A DNA stretch of 64,000 nt from Bosea sp. F3-2 (lineage in GTDB: Bacteria > Pseudomonadota > Alphaproteobacteria > Rhizobiales > Beijerinckiaceae): assembly GCF_008253865.1 (NCBI RefSeq), contig NZ_CP042332.1:316001-380000 (forward strand). The letters are read 5' to 3'. The notes under the pieces are model-generated. The model worked only from the letters and a program-made list of their open reading frames with translations. It searched no databases and was not told where the DNA came from. This document shows positions 27,791 through 36,534 of this stretch, one piece after another. The position numbers were made by a program, and so were the translations under genes. The stretch's first letter is position 1. Every line of letters begins with the position of its first letter.

Positions 27791-28464
27791 TGTCCGATTC
27801 CGAAAGTAGCGAGGAAGCCGGCGCGGCTGTTGGCGAGATGCACCGCCATCGCCCGGCGGGCTTCATCACGGTCGCCGCGGACCAGCGCGTCGAGGATGGC
27901 GACATGCTCGGCCCGCGCCGTCTCGAACCGGCCCGACACCTCCTCCAGCGGCGACATATGGATGCGCCGGCGGGCATCGATCACGATCCGGGCCAAGGAC
28001 TGGTTGCCGCAATGCTCGACGACGAGGTCGTGTATGCGATCGCCGAGCTGCCAGGCGAGCGGGCCGGAATCCCGCGGATCGACTTCGAGAAGCTGTCGGC
28101 GCAGGCTGATCGCCACATCGAGTGCGACGCGCCCGGCCGCCTGCGCCGCCGCTTCCGGCTCCAGCAACTGCCGCACAGCAAGCAGCTCCAGCACCTCGTC
28201 GGCGCCGACCTCGCAGACTGCGAGCGAGCCGTTGGGCAGGCGTTCGAGATAGCCCTCGCCGAGCAGGCGGCTCAGCGCATTGCGCAAGGGCGTCCGGGAT
28301 ACCGACATGGCCTCGGCCAGGCCGCGCTCGTCCATCTGCCGTCCGGGCCGGTAGTCGCGACGCTCGATCCCCTGCAGCAGCCGCTGATAAACTTGGGCGG
28401 TGATGCCGCCTTCGGCGGGTGGCAGTGGCACGATATTGCTTGACGTCGGCTCTTCAAACGACAT
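27787..28464 (-). CDS. GntR-family regulator, FCD subfamily
   Basis: A 225-residue repressor-type protein: winged HTH (TAQVYQRLLQGIERRDYRPG, LAEAMSVSRTPLRNALSRLLGEGY) and an all-helical FCD ligand domain (EVLELLAVRQLLEPEAAAQAA, with metal-type His in DRIHDLVVEHCGN and ARAEHVAILDAL). It is the first gene of the allA-puuE-ABC operon and is expected to control it in response to a pathway metabolite. Two copies of TTTTGGTATCCCA upstream are candidate operators. Confidence 0.9.
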   Translation of the reverse strand: MSFEEPTSSNIVPLPPAEGGITAQVYQRLLQGIERRDYRPGRQMDERGLAEAMSVSRTPLRNALSRLLGEGYLERLPNGSLAVCEVGADEVLELLAVRQLLEPEAAAQAAGRVALDVAISLRRQLLEVDPRDSGPLAWQLGDRIHDLVVEHCGNQSLARIVIDARRRIHMSPLEEVSGRFETARAEHVAILDALVRGDRDEARRAMAVHLANSRAGFLATFGIGQ

Positions 28465-28481
28465 GGCCTCGTTGGATCCGG

Positions 28482-28593
28482 TTTTGGTATCCCAGGATAA
28501 TGTCGGGGTATCGAATGCGTAAAGTTAGTTTCAGCCGAAAATCGCGCGCCTATCTGTGCGCATTATTTAATCGCCACACCTTTTGGTATCCCA
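28482..28593 (-). promoter_or_regulatory. Two direct repeats upstream of the GntR operon, candidate operators
   Basis: TTTTGGTATCCCA occurs at 28482-28494 and again at 28581-28593, within 130 bases of the GntR start. The core TGGTATCCCA is close to the TGGTATACCA-like palindromes bound by FCD-type GntR proteins, so autoregulation is plausible. The 256-base intergenic region holds no gene. Confidence 0.55.
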
Positions 28594-28720
28594 ATATAGC
28601 GAGGATGTTGGTCCTATCAGGCGACGGACCATTCGGCGCTGATGTGAAATTCAGAACCGTCGCGCACCGCATCGGTAAACGTCCATTGAACGGTCGAGCT
28701 CGACACGAGGCGGAAGCTCA

Positions 28721-29505
28721 GTGATTGGCTCGCTGAGCCGATTTATCCTTAGTGACGTCGAGTCCGGACACAGTCGCCCGGAAGCGGACGTGCCCGACGT
28801 CGGGAATGGGCGGCGAGCGCAACTCCTTCCGTTCTTCGCCAAGCTGCCGGCTTGCCTGATCGGGATCGAGGCGTGTGCCACGGCGCATCATTGGGCGCGC
28901 GAGCTGATCAAGCTCGGCCACCAGGTCCGGCTGATGCCGCCGAGCTATGTGAAGCCGTATGTCAAGCGGCAGAAGAATGATGCGGCCGATGCGGAAACGA
29001 TCTGCGAAGCCGTGACCCGCCCGACCATGCGCTTCGTCGAGGTGAAGAGCGTCGATCAGCAGGGCATCCTGGTGCTGCATCGTGTTCGGCTCATGCTCAT
29101 GCGCCAGCGCGTCCAGCTGTCGAACGCGATCCGAGGCCACATGGCGGAGTTTGGGCTGGCGGCGCCGATCGGGAGGGAAGGTCTGGGGGCTCTCATCAGG
29201 CTCATCGCCGACAAAGACGAGCGTGTGCCCGCCGAGGCGCAGATGTGTCTTGGAATGCTGGCTGCTCAACTCGCGCTGATCAACGATCAGATCTTGGAAA
29301 CGGATCGCCGGATCAGAACTAACGCCCGCGCGACCGAGATCGGCCGCAGGCTGATGGGTGTGCCGGGCGTCGGTCCTCTCCTGGCGAGCGCTCTCGTAGC
29401 CACCATACCGGATCCCAAAGCGTTTCGGTCAGGCCGAAACTTGGCGGCATGGACCGGCCTCGTGCCTCGGCAGAACTCAAGCGGCGGGAAGGAGCGGCTG
29501 GGCGG
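28721..29505 (+). pseudogene. IS110-family transposase fragment, truncated at both ends
   Basis: It holds most of an IS110 transposase: LIGIEACATAHHWARELIKLGH, KRQKNDAADAETICEA, and the C-terminal GVPGVGPLLASALVATIPDP with GRNLAAWTGLVPRQNSSGGK. The first catalytic segment is replaced by unrelated sequence before about 28815, and the end stops at KERLGG near 29505, where antisense isochorismatase-type sequence begins. It resembles the copy at 3480-4524 but is not identical. Confidence 0.85.
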
Positions 29506-30044
29506 CGTTCCGACAACAGCGCGTTGGTCGAGGTCGGCTTCACGCCGCCCTGCACGAAGCGGGCGAGAGACGTGCGTGAGACCATTTCACTGGGATCTCC
29601 GGACGCATCGAGGACCGCATAGACTTCGTATCCGGCCGCGCGTGCATCGAGAGCGGGAAACATCACGCAGACGCTGGTCCAGACGCCGGCCATGACGAGC
29701 CTTGCGGCCCGTGGCTTCGACCAAAATCGCCGTTGTCCCAGGCGTTCACCTCTCCCTTTCGCGCGACATAGACCGCGTGCGGAGCATGATGATGGATCTC
29801 CGGCATGAGTGGCCCATTGGTGCCGGCCGGTTCCGAGGCGGTCGTGATCACCGGAATATTCAGGAGCGTGCACAGTCGGGCGATCATCTCCACATTGCGC
29901 CGCAGGTCGGCGACCGGGATCTTTGACTGTCTGGAACAGCCCGGACTGATGATCGAGCAGAAGGACCAGCGTATCGGACGGGTCCAGGAGCGCTGCGCCA
30001 CCGCCTGTCGGGAGAACGCTCGATTTTTCGGACGACGATTCCAT
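29506..30044 (-). pseudogene. Isochorismatase-family hydrolase, frameshifted and 3'-truncated
   Basis: A cysteine hydrolase of the YcaC-like type split over frames: MESSSEKSSVLPTGGGAALL and the catalytic Asp in LVLLLDHQSGLFQ, then IPVADLRRNVEMIARLC and IPVITTASEPAGTNGP in a second frame, then LVMAGVWTSVCVMFPALDA (with the nucleophile Cys) back in the first. The C-terminal end is cut off at the IS110 fragment near 29506. GGGAGAACAGCG precedes the ATG at 30044. Probably inactivated by IS insertion followed by deletion. Confidence 0.8.
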
Positions 30045-30127
30045 CGCTGTTCTCCCGTGCCGTTGTCTATCGGTTGGCTGTTTCGGCTGAGAATGTGGTC
30101 CAGCACCGAAGCGTGACCTCTCGACGC

Positions 30128-30749
30128 CTACTCACAGCTCGGCATCTCGCGCCGCAGCTGCTCGTTCTCCAGGCGTAGCAGTGCCATCTCGTCCCGCACC
30201 GGCCCGAGCACGGCCTCCAACTCCGCTTCGGTGAAGCGCGGCGTGATGTGCTGGGGGCAGTTCCAGTCGAAGGCCTCGACCGTGATCAGGACGAGGCGCT
30301 CGATGCGCCCCGCATAGCCGCGCACCGCCAGCCGCTCCTCCAACGCAGGATCGTCCACGGCGTCGACGATCCGCATGCGGCCGAATATTTTCAGGCGTTG
30401 CTGATGCGCGTAATCCATCAGAAACAGCGACACGCGGTCGTTGGACTGGACGTTGCCGGTCGTGATGTACTGGCGGTTGCCCCGGAAATCCGTCGTCAAT
30501 GACCCGCAGGAAGCCGGCCGGCCCGCCGCGGAACTGGACATAAGGCCAGCCGCTCTCGGAGACGCTGGCCAGATAGAAGCCGTCGCGGGTGGCGATGAAC
30601 TCCTGCTCGGCGGCACCGAGCCGGTGGTTGCGCACGACCTCATCCTGAAGGATTTCGCCCGCACGCACGGATCGGGGCGCGCTGCCATAGCGCTCGCGCG
30701 CAGCCTTGACCGATGGCGTCGACGCGATCTCGATATATCTATGACGCAT
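30128..30749 (-). pseudogene. Pyridoxamine 5'-phosphate oxidase-like FMN protein, frameshifted
   Basis: The N-terminal part (ARERYGSAPRSVRAGEILQD, EFIATRDGFYLASVSESGWPY, RGGPAGFLRVIDD) and the C-terminal part (TDFRGNRQYITTGN, DRVSLFLMDYAHQQRLKIFGR, WNCPQHITPRFTEAEL) lie in different frames that meet near 30500, with a few residues missing at the join. The family comprises FMN- or heme-binding split-barrel proteins of about 200 residues. A ribosome-binding site (GGAGCAGG) precedes the ATG at 30749. It is adjacent to an MBL-fold gene on the same strand. Confidence 0.78.
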
Positions 30750-30805
30750 GATGCCTGCTCCGCTTTGACCGGGTCGGCACCGCCATCAGCGCCGCAGCCG
30801 ACCGC

Positions 30806-31774
30806 TCACGTCTGCAATGCCCAATCCGCCACCTGCCAGCGCAATTGCCCTCGGTCGGAGACGACGCGGCCGAGGCCCGGGAAGGGCATATGCGTCGCGG
30901 CGATCAGCGCGCCCTCCGCTGCGGCGAGCGGAAAAAATCGGTCCCGCATCGCCTGTGCCGCTGCGCGGTCCTGCTCGAACAGGAAGTTCACATCGGTCGC
31001 AAGCGGATGCACCACTGGGAAGATCATGTCGGACACCATGATGAGGCCCTGGCCGGCATCCTCGATCCGCACCCCGATGTGGCCGGGCGTATGGCCGGTC
31101 AGGTCGACGATGGAGATGCCGCGAGCAATCTCGCGCGGGCCATCGATCGCCTGCAGCCGCGGGTAGAGGCGCACGACATCCGTCGACATCCGAAAGCTGG
31201 TCTGCAGATAATCGGGGGCACCGCTACGCTTTGCCGGATCGGTCCAGTGGGTCACGTCCCGCCGATCGATATACAGTTCGGCATTGGGAAAGTTGTTCTG
31301 CCCGCCGGCAATTAGTCCGCCCATGTGGTCCTGGTGCATGTGGGTCACGATCACCGCATCGATCTGATCGCGGCGTAGACCGAGCGCAGCAAGCGCCTGC
31401 GGCAATGCGCCGGTCTGCCCGATCGAGCCGGCCGGCCCGGTATCGAGCAGGATTTTGCGCTCGCCGTCCTCGATCAAATACTGGTTGAACACGAAGCGGA
31501 CTCCGGTTGAGCGGGCAACGAACTGCGCCGTCGCCGCCTGTTCGACCTCGGCAGCTGTGCGGCCGGGGAAAAACGTGTAGGGCATGTCCGCATAGCCATC
31601 CGTCAGCGCCGTGACGGTGAAGCGGCCGATTCGGATCTGCGCCAGCGGCGTCACGCGGGCTGCCGCGGGGGCCGCCGCCACGCTTGGCGCGGGAGCGGCG
31701 AGAGGGAGGAGGCCGCCCCCGATGATGCCAAGCGGGAGACCGCTCGCGAAGGCGCGGCGGGACAGGTTAATCAT
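30806..31774 (-). CDS. MBL-fold metallohydrolase with Tat signal
   Basis: A 322-residue metallo-beta-lactamase-fold enzyme. A twin-arginine leader (NLSRRAFASGLPLGIIGGG) and Ala-rich cleavage region suggest export of a folded metalloprotein. The metal-binding THMHQDHMGG, a later DLTGHTPGHIG and TGPAGSIGQTG loop are present. Relatives include lactonases and other esterases; without the family-defining details the substrate stays open. It is divergent from the LysR gene at 31918, which probably controls it. Confidence 0.87.
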   Translation of the reverse strand: MINLSRRAFASGLPLGIIGGGLLPLAAPAPSVAAAPAAARVTPLAQIRIGRFTVTALTDGYADMPYTFFPGRTAAEVEQAATAQFVARSTGVRFVFNQYLIEDGERKILLDTGPAGSIGQTGALPQALAALGLRRDQIDAVIVTHMHQDHMGGLIAGGQNNFPNAELYIDRRDVTHWTDPAKRSGAPDYLQTSFRMSTDVVRLYPRLQAIDGPREIARGISIVDLTGHTPGHIGVRIEDAGQGLIMVSDMIFPVVHPLATDVNFLFEQDRAAAQAMRDRFFPLAAAEGALIAATHMPFPGLGRVVSDRGQLRWQVADWALQT

Positions 31775-31917
31775 GACTTGCTCCGTCTGATCACTGACGC
31801 GACCTGAGCATGCCCGCCGGACGGGCCTCACGCGTCTGACCAGAACGCTAGAGCCTCCCTTGCAGATCTAGTATCCTATGGTTTCGGGAGCCATCCTCCC
31901 AAAATTCGGGAGGCACG

Positions 31918-32832
31918 ATGGACCGTTTCGATACCATGTCGGTACTGCTGGCCATCGTCGAGGCTGGCAGTCTTTCGGCCGCAGCACGGCAGTTGCGCGC
32001 CCCACTCTCGACAGTTAGCCGCAAGATCGCCGAGCTCGAACAGCATCTGGGCACCCGCCTGGTGATCCGCACCAGCCGCGGTATCGCTCTGACCGACGCC
32101 GGCCGCGCCTTCGTCGCCGCGTCGCGGCGCATCCTCGGGCAGTTGGAAGAGGCCGAGCGCGAGGCCGCCGGCGAGTACAGTGCGGTACGCGGCGCGCTGC
32201 ATGTCACTGCGCCGATCGCCTTTGGGCAACGCCATCTGTTGCCTGTCGTGCTGGGCTTTCTGGCGGAACAGCCCGAGATCAACTTGCGGGTCACGCTGGC
32301 CGACCGGCAGATCAGTCTGGCGGAGGAGCACGTCGATGTCGCCCTGCGCATCGGGCATTTGGCGGACAGCGCACTGATCGCCACCCGGGTGGGCACGGTG
32401 CGCCGGGTCATCTGCGCCAGCCCTGACTACCTCTCCAGGCGCGGCGTGCCGCGAAGGCCGGAGGATCTCGTGCAGCATGATGGTATCAGCTTCCAAGGCT
32501 TCGCCGTAGCCCCGGAATCGCGCTATCGGCGGGACAGCGCAGCCTTCGCGGTCGATCCGCGCCCGAGGCTGGCCGTCAACACGACGGAGGCGGCCATCCA
32601 GGCTGCACTGGCAGGTTTCGGGATTGTCCGCCTGCTGTCCTATCAGGTGGAGAAGGAATTACGCTCCGGCCAACTACAGATCCTCCTGCCGGATTTCGCT
32701 CCTGAGCCGCTGCCGGTCAGCCTCGTCTATCCGGAGGCAGAACTGCTGCCGCTGAAGGTCCGGTGTTTCCTGGACTGGACCGTGCCGCGCTTGCGGGAGC
32801 GGATGGCAGGGCTCCACGGCGGCGGTCCGTGA
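31918..32832 (+). CDS. LysR-family transcriptional regulator
   Basis: A 304-residue LysR protein of the DsdC/AaeR-like group starting MDRFDTMSVLLAIVEAGSLS, with HTH ARQLRAPLSTVSRKIAELEQ and an effector domain (GALHVTAPIAFGQRHLLPV, NTTEAAIQAALAGFGIVRLL). It is divergent from the MBL-fold hydrolase gene with 143 bases between, the usual arrangement for a local regulator. Confidence 0.9.
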   Translation: MDRFDTMSVLLAIVEAGSLSAAARQLRAPLSTVSRKIAELEQHLGTRLVIRTSRGIALTDAGRAFVAASRRILGQLEEAEREAAGEYSAVRGALHVTAPIAFGQRHLLPVVLGFLAEQPEINLRVTLADRQISLAEEHVDVALRIGHLADSALIATRVGTVRRVICASPDYLSRRGVPRRPEDLVQHDGISFQGFAVAPESRYRRDSAAFAVDPRPRLAVNTTEAAIQAALAGFGIVRLLSYQVEKELRSGQLQILLPDFAPEPLPVSLVYPEAELLPLKVRCFLDWTVPRLRERMAGLHGGGP

Positions 32833-32956
32833 GGACAATGGTCGCCGCGGCGGCGGATGGCATGGTCTACTGGCCTGTCGAGACTCGCATACTTGGTCTG
32901 CCCCCTGAAAAGTGGTCCTCCGTGAAGTAGGCTTTTGAGCCTTGGAGGAAGCCGCA

Positions 32957-33244
32957 ATGGCGCAGAAGAAGCACAAGCCCGACGAGATCGTCGCGAAGCT
33001 GCGGCAGATCGACGTGTTGTTGTCGCAGGCTCGTCCCGTTGCCGAGGCGACCCGCCCGTCGATCGCGCATTACACTGCCAACCGCTGCGAATACGAGGCC
33101 GCCGCGCAGAGCCTGTTCATGGCGATGGAGGCCGGAGTTGCGCGGACATTGAGTGTCTCGACCTACGCCCTATCTGAAGCCCGCAAGGTGCACGAGGATC
33201 TGGAGGCGCGGCGCACGACGGGCTCCGTGGTCCTGCTTCCTTGA
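32957..33244 (+). pseudogene. Chimeric ORF: IS3 OrfA start fused to quinone oxidoreductase tail
   Basis: Residues 1-30 (MAQKKHKPDEIVAKLRQIDV, then QARPVAEA) are the start of a common IS3 OrfA; an IS3-type end (TGCCCCCTGAAAAGTGGTCC) lies at about 32898. From about 33048 the same frame continues as the C-terminus of a zinc-type quinone oxidoreductase (RPSIAHYTANRCEYEAAAQS, then YALSEARKVHEDLEARRTTG and VLLP). The join is in frame and without IS end sequence, so a deletion fused the two. The product is unlikely to function. Confidence 0.8.
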
Positions 33245-33430
33245 TTGGCGAGCTTTCCGGTCTAAAGCCTCACCATACTCCGGATCGGGGTTGCCATCGA
33301 TCGCCAACACCCGCTGAAAGGAGGTCCGATTTCCTGGCCGACGCGGCCGGAGACAGATTGGTTATGATCGCTACTCCGAATGGAACGGGGGCGGCCAGAG
33401 CGCAACGGCCCCGGCCTCTCGTGTCGCTGC

Positions 33431-34345
33431 TCAACCGGCGATCGCGGGATGGAGCAGGACCTCCAGGCCGATGTTGCGGTACATTTCGCGGCGCATCCGG
33501 TCGGCAACACCGTTGACGATCTCGGCGCCGTCCTGCGACGGGTCGACATGGACGCGGAACGGGCGCTTGCCGAAAGGCGTGCCGACCACGCGGACGATTT
33601 CGCGGGCGACCTCGGCAGGATCGGCATCGGCGGGTTCGAGGCTGGCGAGCCCCTTGAGCGCCTTTTCCGCGATGCCGGCATAGGGACCGACTTCGTATTC
33701 TGCGGCACGCGCCTCGTCGGAGGCCTTGCCGGAATGGGCGAAATGGTTGGTCCCCTTGGTGAAGGCGCCCGGTACCATGATGGTGGTCTCGATGCCCCAG
33801 AGCGCCAGTTCGGTGGAGTAGGACACAGCCAGCGCGTCCATCGCCGCCTTGGCGGCGAAGTAGGGCGACAGGAAGGGCGGCGTACCGCCACGCGTCGAGC
33901 TCGATCCGACCCAGACTAACAGGCCCTTGCGCTGGGCTCTCAGATGGGGAAGCGCGGCGCGGTTGACGCGCTGCGCGCCGAGCACGTTCACGTCGTATTG
34001 CTGGATGAACTGGTCAGGGGTGAAGGCCTCGGCCGGTCCGAAGACCATGTGGCCGGCGTTGTGGACGATGGTATCCAGGCGGCCGGCCGCGGTGATGATG
34101 TGGGCGACACCGGCATCGGCCGAAGCGTCGGACTGGACGTCGAGTTCGACAGTGCGCAAATCGACGCCCTCCGCCTTCGACCATTCGGCGACGGCCGCGA
34201 CCTGTGGCGCATTGCGCCCCTGGGTTTCACGCATCGAGGCGTAGACGGCGTGGCCGGCCTGGGCGAGCGCCTTGGCGGTCATCAGGCCAAAGCCCGAGGA
34301 AGCGCCGGTAACAAGGATAATCTGCTTGGAGATAGCCTTGGACAT
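33431..34345 (-). CDS. SDR-family oxidoreductase
   Basis: A 304-residue classical SDR: LVTGASSGFGLMTAKALAQAG cofactor motif, HNAGH, the Ser of VGSSSTRGG and Y-x3-K in YFAAKAAMDAL. The C-terminal substrate region is longer than in most SDRs. Substrate unknown. It lies 69 bases downstream of another SDR on the same strand and may share its LysR control. Confidence 0.88.
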   Translation of the reverse strand: MSKAISKQIILVTGASSGFGLMTAKALAQAGHAVYASMRETQGRNAPQVAAVAEWSKAEGVDLRTVELDVQSDASADAGVAHIITAAGRLDTIVHNAGHMVFGPAEAFTPDQFIQQYDVNVLGAQRVNRAALPHLRAQRKGLLVWVGSSSTRGGTPPFLSPYFAAKAAMDALAVSYSTELALWGIETTIMVPGAFTKGTNHFAHSGKASDEARAAEYEVGPYAGIAEKALKGLASLEPADADPAEVAREIVRVVGTPFGKRPFRVHVDPSQDGAEIVNGVADRMRREMYRNIGLEVLLHPAIAG

Positions 34346-34414
34346 GACGATGGTCCTTTGCTCAGTCTGGATATGAGAAAAAGGAGGTTCAGTACTTCCT
34401 GGGGCGAGGCGAGA

Positions 34415-35155
34415 TCAGATGAGCCCGCCATTGGCCCGCAGGGTCTGGCCGTTGATCCAGGCGCCGTCCGGCCCCGCGAGGAAGGCGACTGCGTCCGCGA
34501 TGTCCCTGGGCTGGCCGAGGCGTTCGAGCGGGGCGAGCTTGGACAGGCGGTCGATCACCTCCTGCGGCTTGCCGTCGAGGAAGAGCTTGGTCGCGGTGGG
34601 ACCGGGTGCGATCGCGTTGACGGTGATGTTGCGGCCGCGCAGCTCCTTGGCGAGGACACTCGTCATGGCCTCGACAGCGGCCTTGGTCGCGGCGTAGACG
34701 CCATAGCCCGGTTGCAGCATGCCGACGACGCTAGAGGAGAAGTTCACGATCCGGCCGCCATCGCGCAGCCTCTTGGCCGCTTCGCGCAGGGTGTTGAATG
34801 TGCCCTTCAGGTTGACCGCGATCTGGCGGTCGAACAGGGCGTCGTCGCTGTCGGCGATGTTCGCCAGGGTCATGATGCCGGCATTGTTGATCAATACGTC
34901 GACACCGCCGAAAGCGGTCTCGGCGCTATCGAACATGCGGCGTACAGCCTCGACATTCGAGATGTCGGCCTGGGCGGTGACGGCGCGGCCTCCTGCGGCC
35001 TCGATCCGGGCGACGAGCGCCTCGGCCGGTGCGGCGTTGCCGGCATAGTTCACCACCACGGTGAAGCCGTCGCTGGCGAGACGCTCGCCAACCGCCGCTC
35101 CGATACCGCCAGAGGCACCCGTCACGATCGCGACCTTGCTGATCTGGTTTGTCAT
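34415..35155 (-). CDS. SDR-family oxidoreductase
   Basis: A 246-residue SDR: TGASGGIGAAVGERLASDGF, NNAGIMTL, FSSSVVGMLQPGYGVYAATK with the Y-x3-K pair, and C-terminal INGQTLRANGGLI. The start at 35155 is set by AAGGAG upstream, not the earlier in-frame ATG at 35212. It is divergent from the LysR gene at 35269, which probably regulates both SDR genes. Confidence 0.9.
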   Translation of the reverse strand: MTNQISKVAIVTGASGGIGAAVGERLASDGFTVVVNYAGNAAPAEALVARIEAAGGRAVTAQADISNVEAVRRMFDSAETAFGGVDVLINNAGIMTLANIADSDDALFDRQIAVNLKGTFNTLREAAKRLRDGGRIVNFSSSVVGMLQPGYGVYAATKAAVEAMTSVLAKELRGRNITVNAIAPGPTATKLFLDGKPQEVIDRLSKLAPLERLGQPRDIADAVAFLAGPDGAWINGQTLRANGGLI

Positions 35156-35268
35156 CGTCTTTCTCCTTGGTTCGCCGCCGGTGTTCGGTGGGTGTGAGGA
35201 GAGAATGGCCATTTCCCTCTGCGAGATAATCAGCCATTATCCGGCATCACTATTCGAACAGGCGAACA

Positions 35269-36162
35269 ATGGATCGTTTCGATGCCATGCGGGTCTTCAC
35301 CCGGATCGTGGAGCGCCGGAGCTTCACGCAAGCGGCTGACGATCTCGGCTTGCCGCGCTCATCGGTGACCGATGCGATCAAAGGGCTGGAGGCGAGGCTT
35401 GGGGTCCGTCTGCTGCAGCGGACAACGCGGCAGGTCAGCCCAACGCTCGATGGCGAGGCCTATTACCAACGCTGCCTGGCGCTGATCGCTGATCTCGAGG
35501 ATGCGGAAGGCGCCTTTGCCGGCGCGAAGCCGAGCGGCCTCGTGCGGGTCGATGTTCACGGAACCCAGGCCCGGCACTTCCTGCTCCCTGGGCTTGGCCG
35601 GTTTCTAGAGACTTATCCCGGCATCCGCCTGCATATCGGCGAGGCGCATCAGGCGCTCGACATGGTCCGCGAAGGGTTCGATTGCATCCTGCGGGCGGGC
35701 CCCCTCGCCGACAGCCCCCTGATCCGGCGCAAGCTTGCAGATCTGAGCCGAGGCACCTTCGCCAGCCCGTCCTATGTCGAACGGTTTGGCGAGCCGCGGA
35801 CTCCCGACGATCTGGAGGACCATCGCATCATTGGCCTGCTCGCGCCCGACGCGGCCAGCGTCAGTCCGCTGATCTTCACCGATCGCGGCAAGGAGCGGCA
35901 GTTGACGCCGCCGGCGGTGGTGACCGTGACCGGACCCGAAACCAATGTCGCCTGCGCCCGTCTCGGACTCGGGCTCATCCAGGTTCCGCGCTACCGCGTC
36001 GCTCCCGAGCTGGCCAGCGGCGAGCTCGTCGAGATCCTGGCGGACTACCCGCCGACGCCGCTGCCCGTCCACGTCCTCTACTCGCACGCGCGCCAGCTTT
36101 CGCCGCGCGTGCGCGTTGTCATCGAGTGGATGGCCGAACAGTTCCGATCCCGGATGATTTGA
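35269..36162 (+). CDS. LysR-family transcriptional regulator
   Basis: A 297-residue regulator starting MDRFDAMRVFTRIVERRSFT with HTH DDLGLPRSSVTDAIKGLEAR and an effector-binding domain (GLVRVDVHGTQARHFLLPGL, ARLGLGLIQVPRYRVAPELA). The 113-base divergent gap to the SDR genes suggests it controls them. The effector is unknown. Confidence 0.9.
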   Translation: MDRFDAMRVFTRIVERRSFTQAADDLGLPRSSVTDAIKGLEARLGVRLLQRTTRQVSPTLDGEAYYQRCLALIADLEDAEGAFAGAKPSGLVRVDVHGTQARHFLLPGLGRFLETYPGIRLHIGEAHQALDMVREGFDCILRAGPLADSPLIRRKLADLSRGTFASPSYVERFGEPRTPDDLEDHRIIGLLAPDAASVSPLIFTDRGKERQLTPPAVVTVTGPETNVACARLGLGLIQVPRYRVAPELASGELVEILADYPPTPLPVHVLYSHARQLSPRVRVVIEWMAEQFRSRMI

Positions 36163-36213
36163 CACGGACGGAAGCTGGCGAGCGGAATTTGGCGAAAGAC
36201 TCGATAGCGAAAC

Positions 36214-36390
36214 TCAACGCATGTCACGGCAGTTGATCGTCCAGCGCGCCGTGCCGAGCAGACCCGCGGTGCCCTTCACGGTCGGGCGCATCGCACGGGT
36301 GCCGTTCAGGCTGGCTTCACCGATCAGGCAACCCTCGAAGGTGCCGGAACCGAGCAGCCCTTCCAACCGCGGCAAGGGCAGGTGCGTGTG
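36214..36390 (-). pseudogene. Possible proline racemase-family C-terminal remnant
   Basis: About 55 residues ending at 36214 (GLLGSGTFEGCLIGEASLNG, TVKGTAGLLGTARWTI) look like the last part of a proline racemase or hydroxyproline epimerase, where a G-T-F-G strand is followed by PxIxGxA. No start or catalytic cysteine is present. The match rests on a short pattern, so this is tentative. Confidence 0.35.
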
Positions 36391-36457
36391 ATTCAGCACC
36401 GAAGCCTGACCCACCTCAAATGGCATCTAAACCATTCAATTTAAGAGGTTATCTGCA

Positions 36458-36503
36458 TTCGGAGAGGGGTCATGATCGGCGCCGATCATGACCCCTCTCC
36501 GAA
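36458..36503. repeat. 46-bp perfect palindrome
   Basis: Two 23-base arms (TTCGGAGAGGGGTCATGATC followed by GGC, and its exact reverse complement) meet at 36480/36481 with no spacer. The flanks do not continue the symmetry. It lies between the proline racemase-like remnant and the truncated IS110 fragment, and may be two abutting transposon ends or a strong hairpin. Confidence 0.95.
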
Positions 36504-36534
36504 CGGCAATATGGAATTCAAGTCAGTAGGTTAA

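Noticed and set aside
33245..33430. Possible further IS remnant between the quinone oxidoreductase tail and the SDR gene
   Set aside because: Some similarity in style to IS flanks, but no ends or transposase motifs could be identified.
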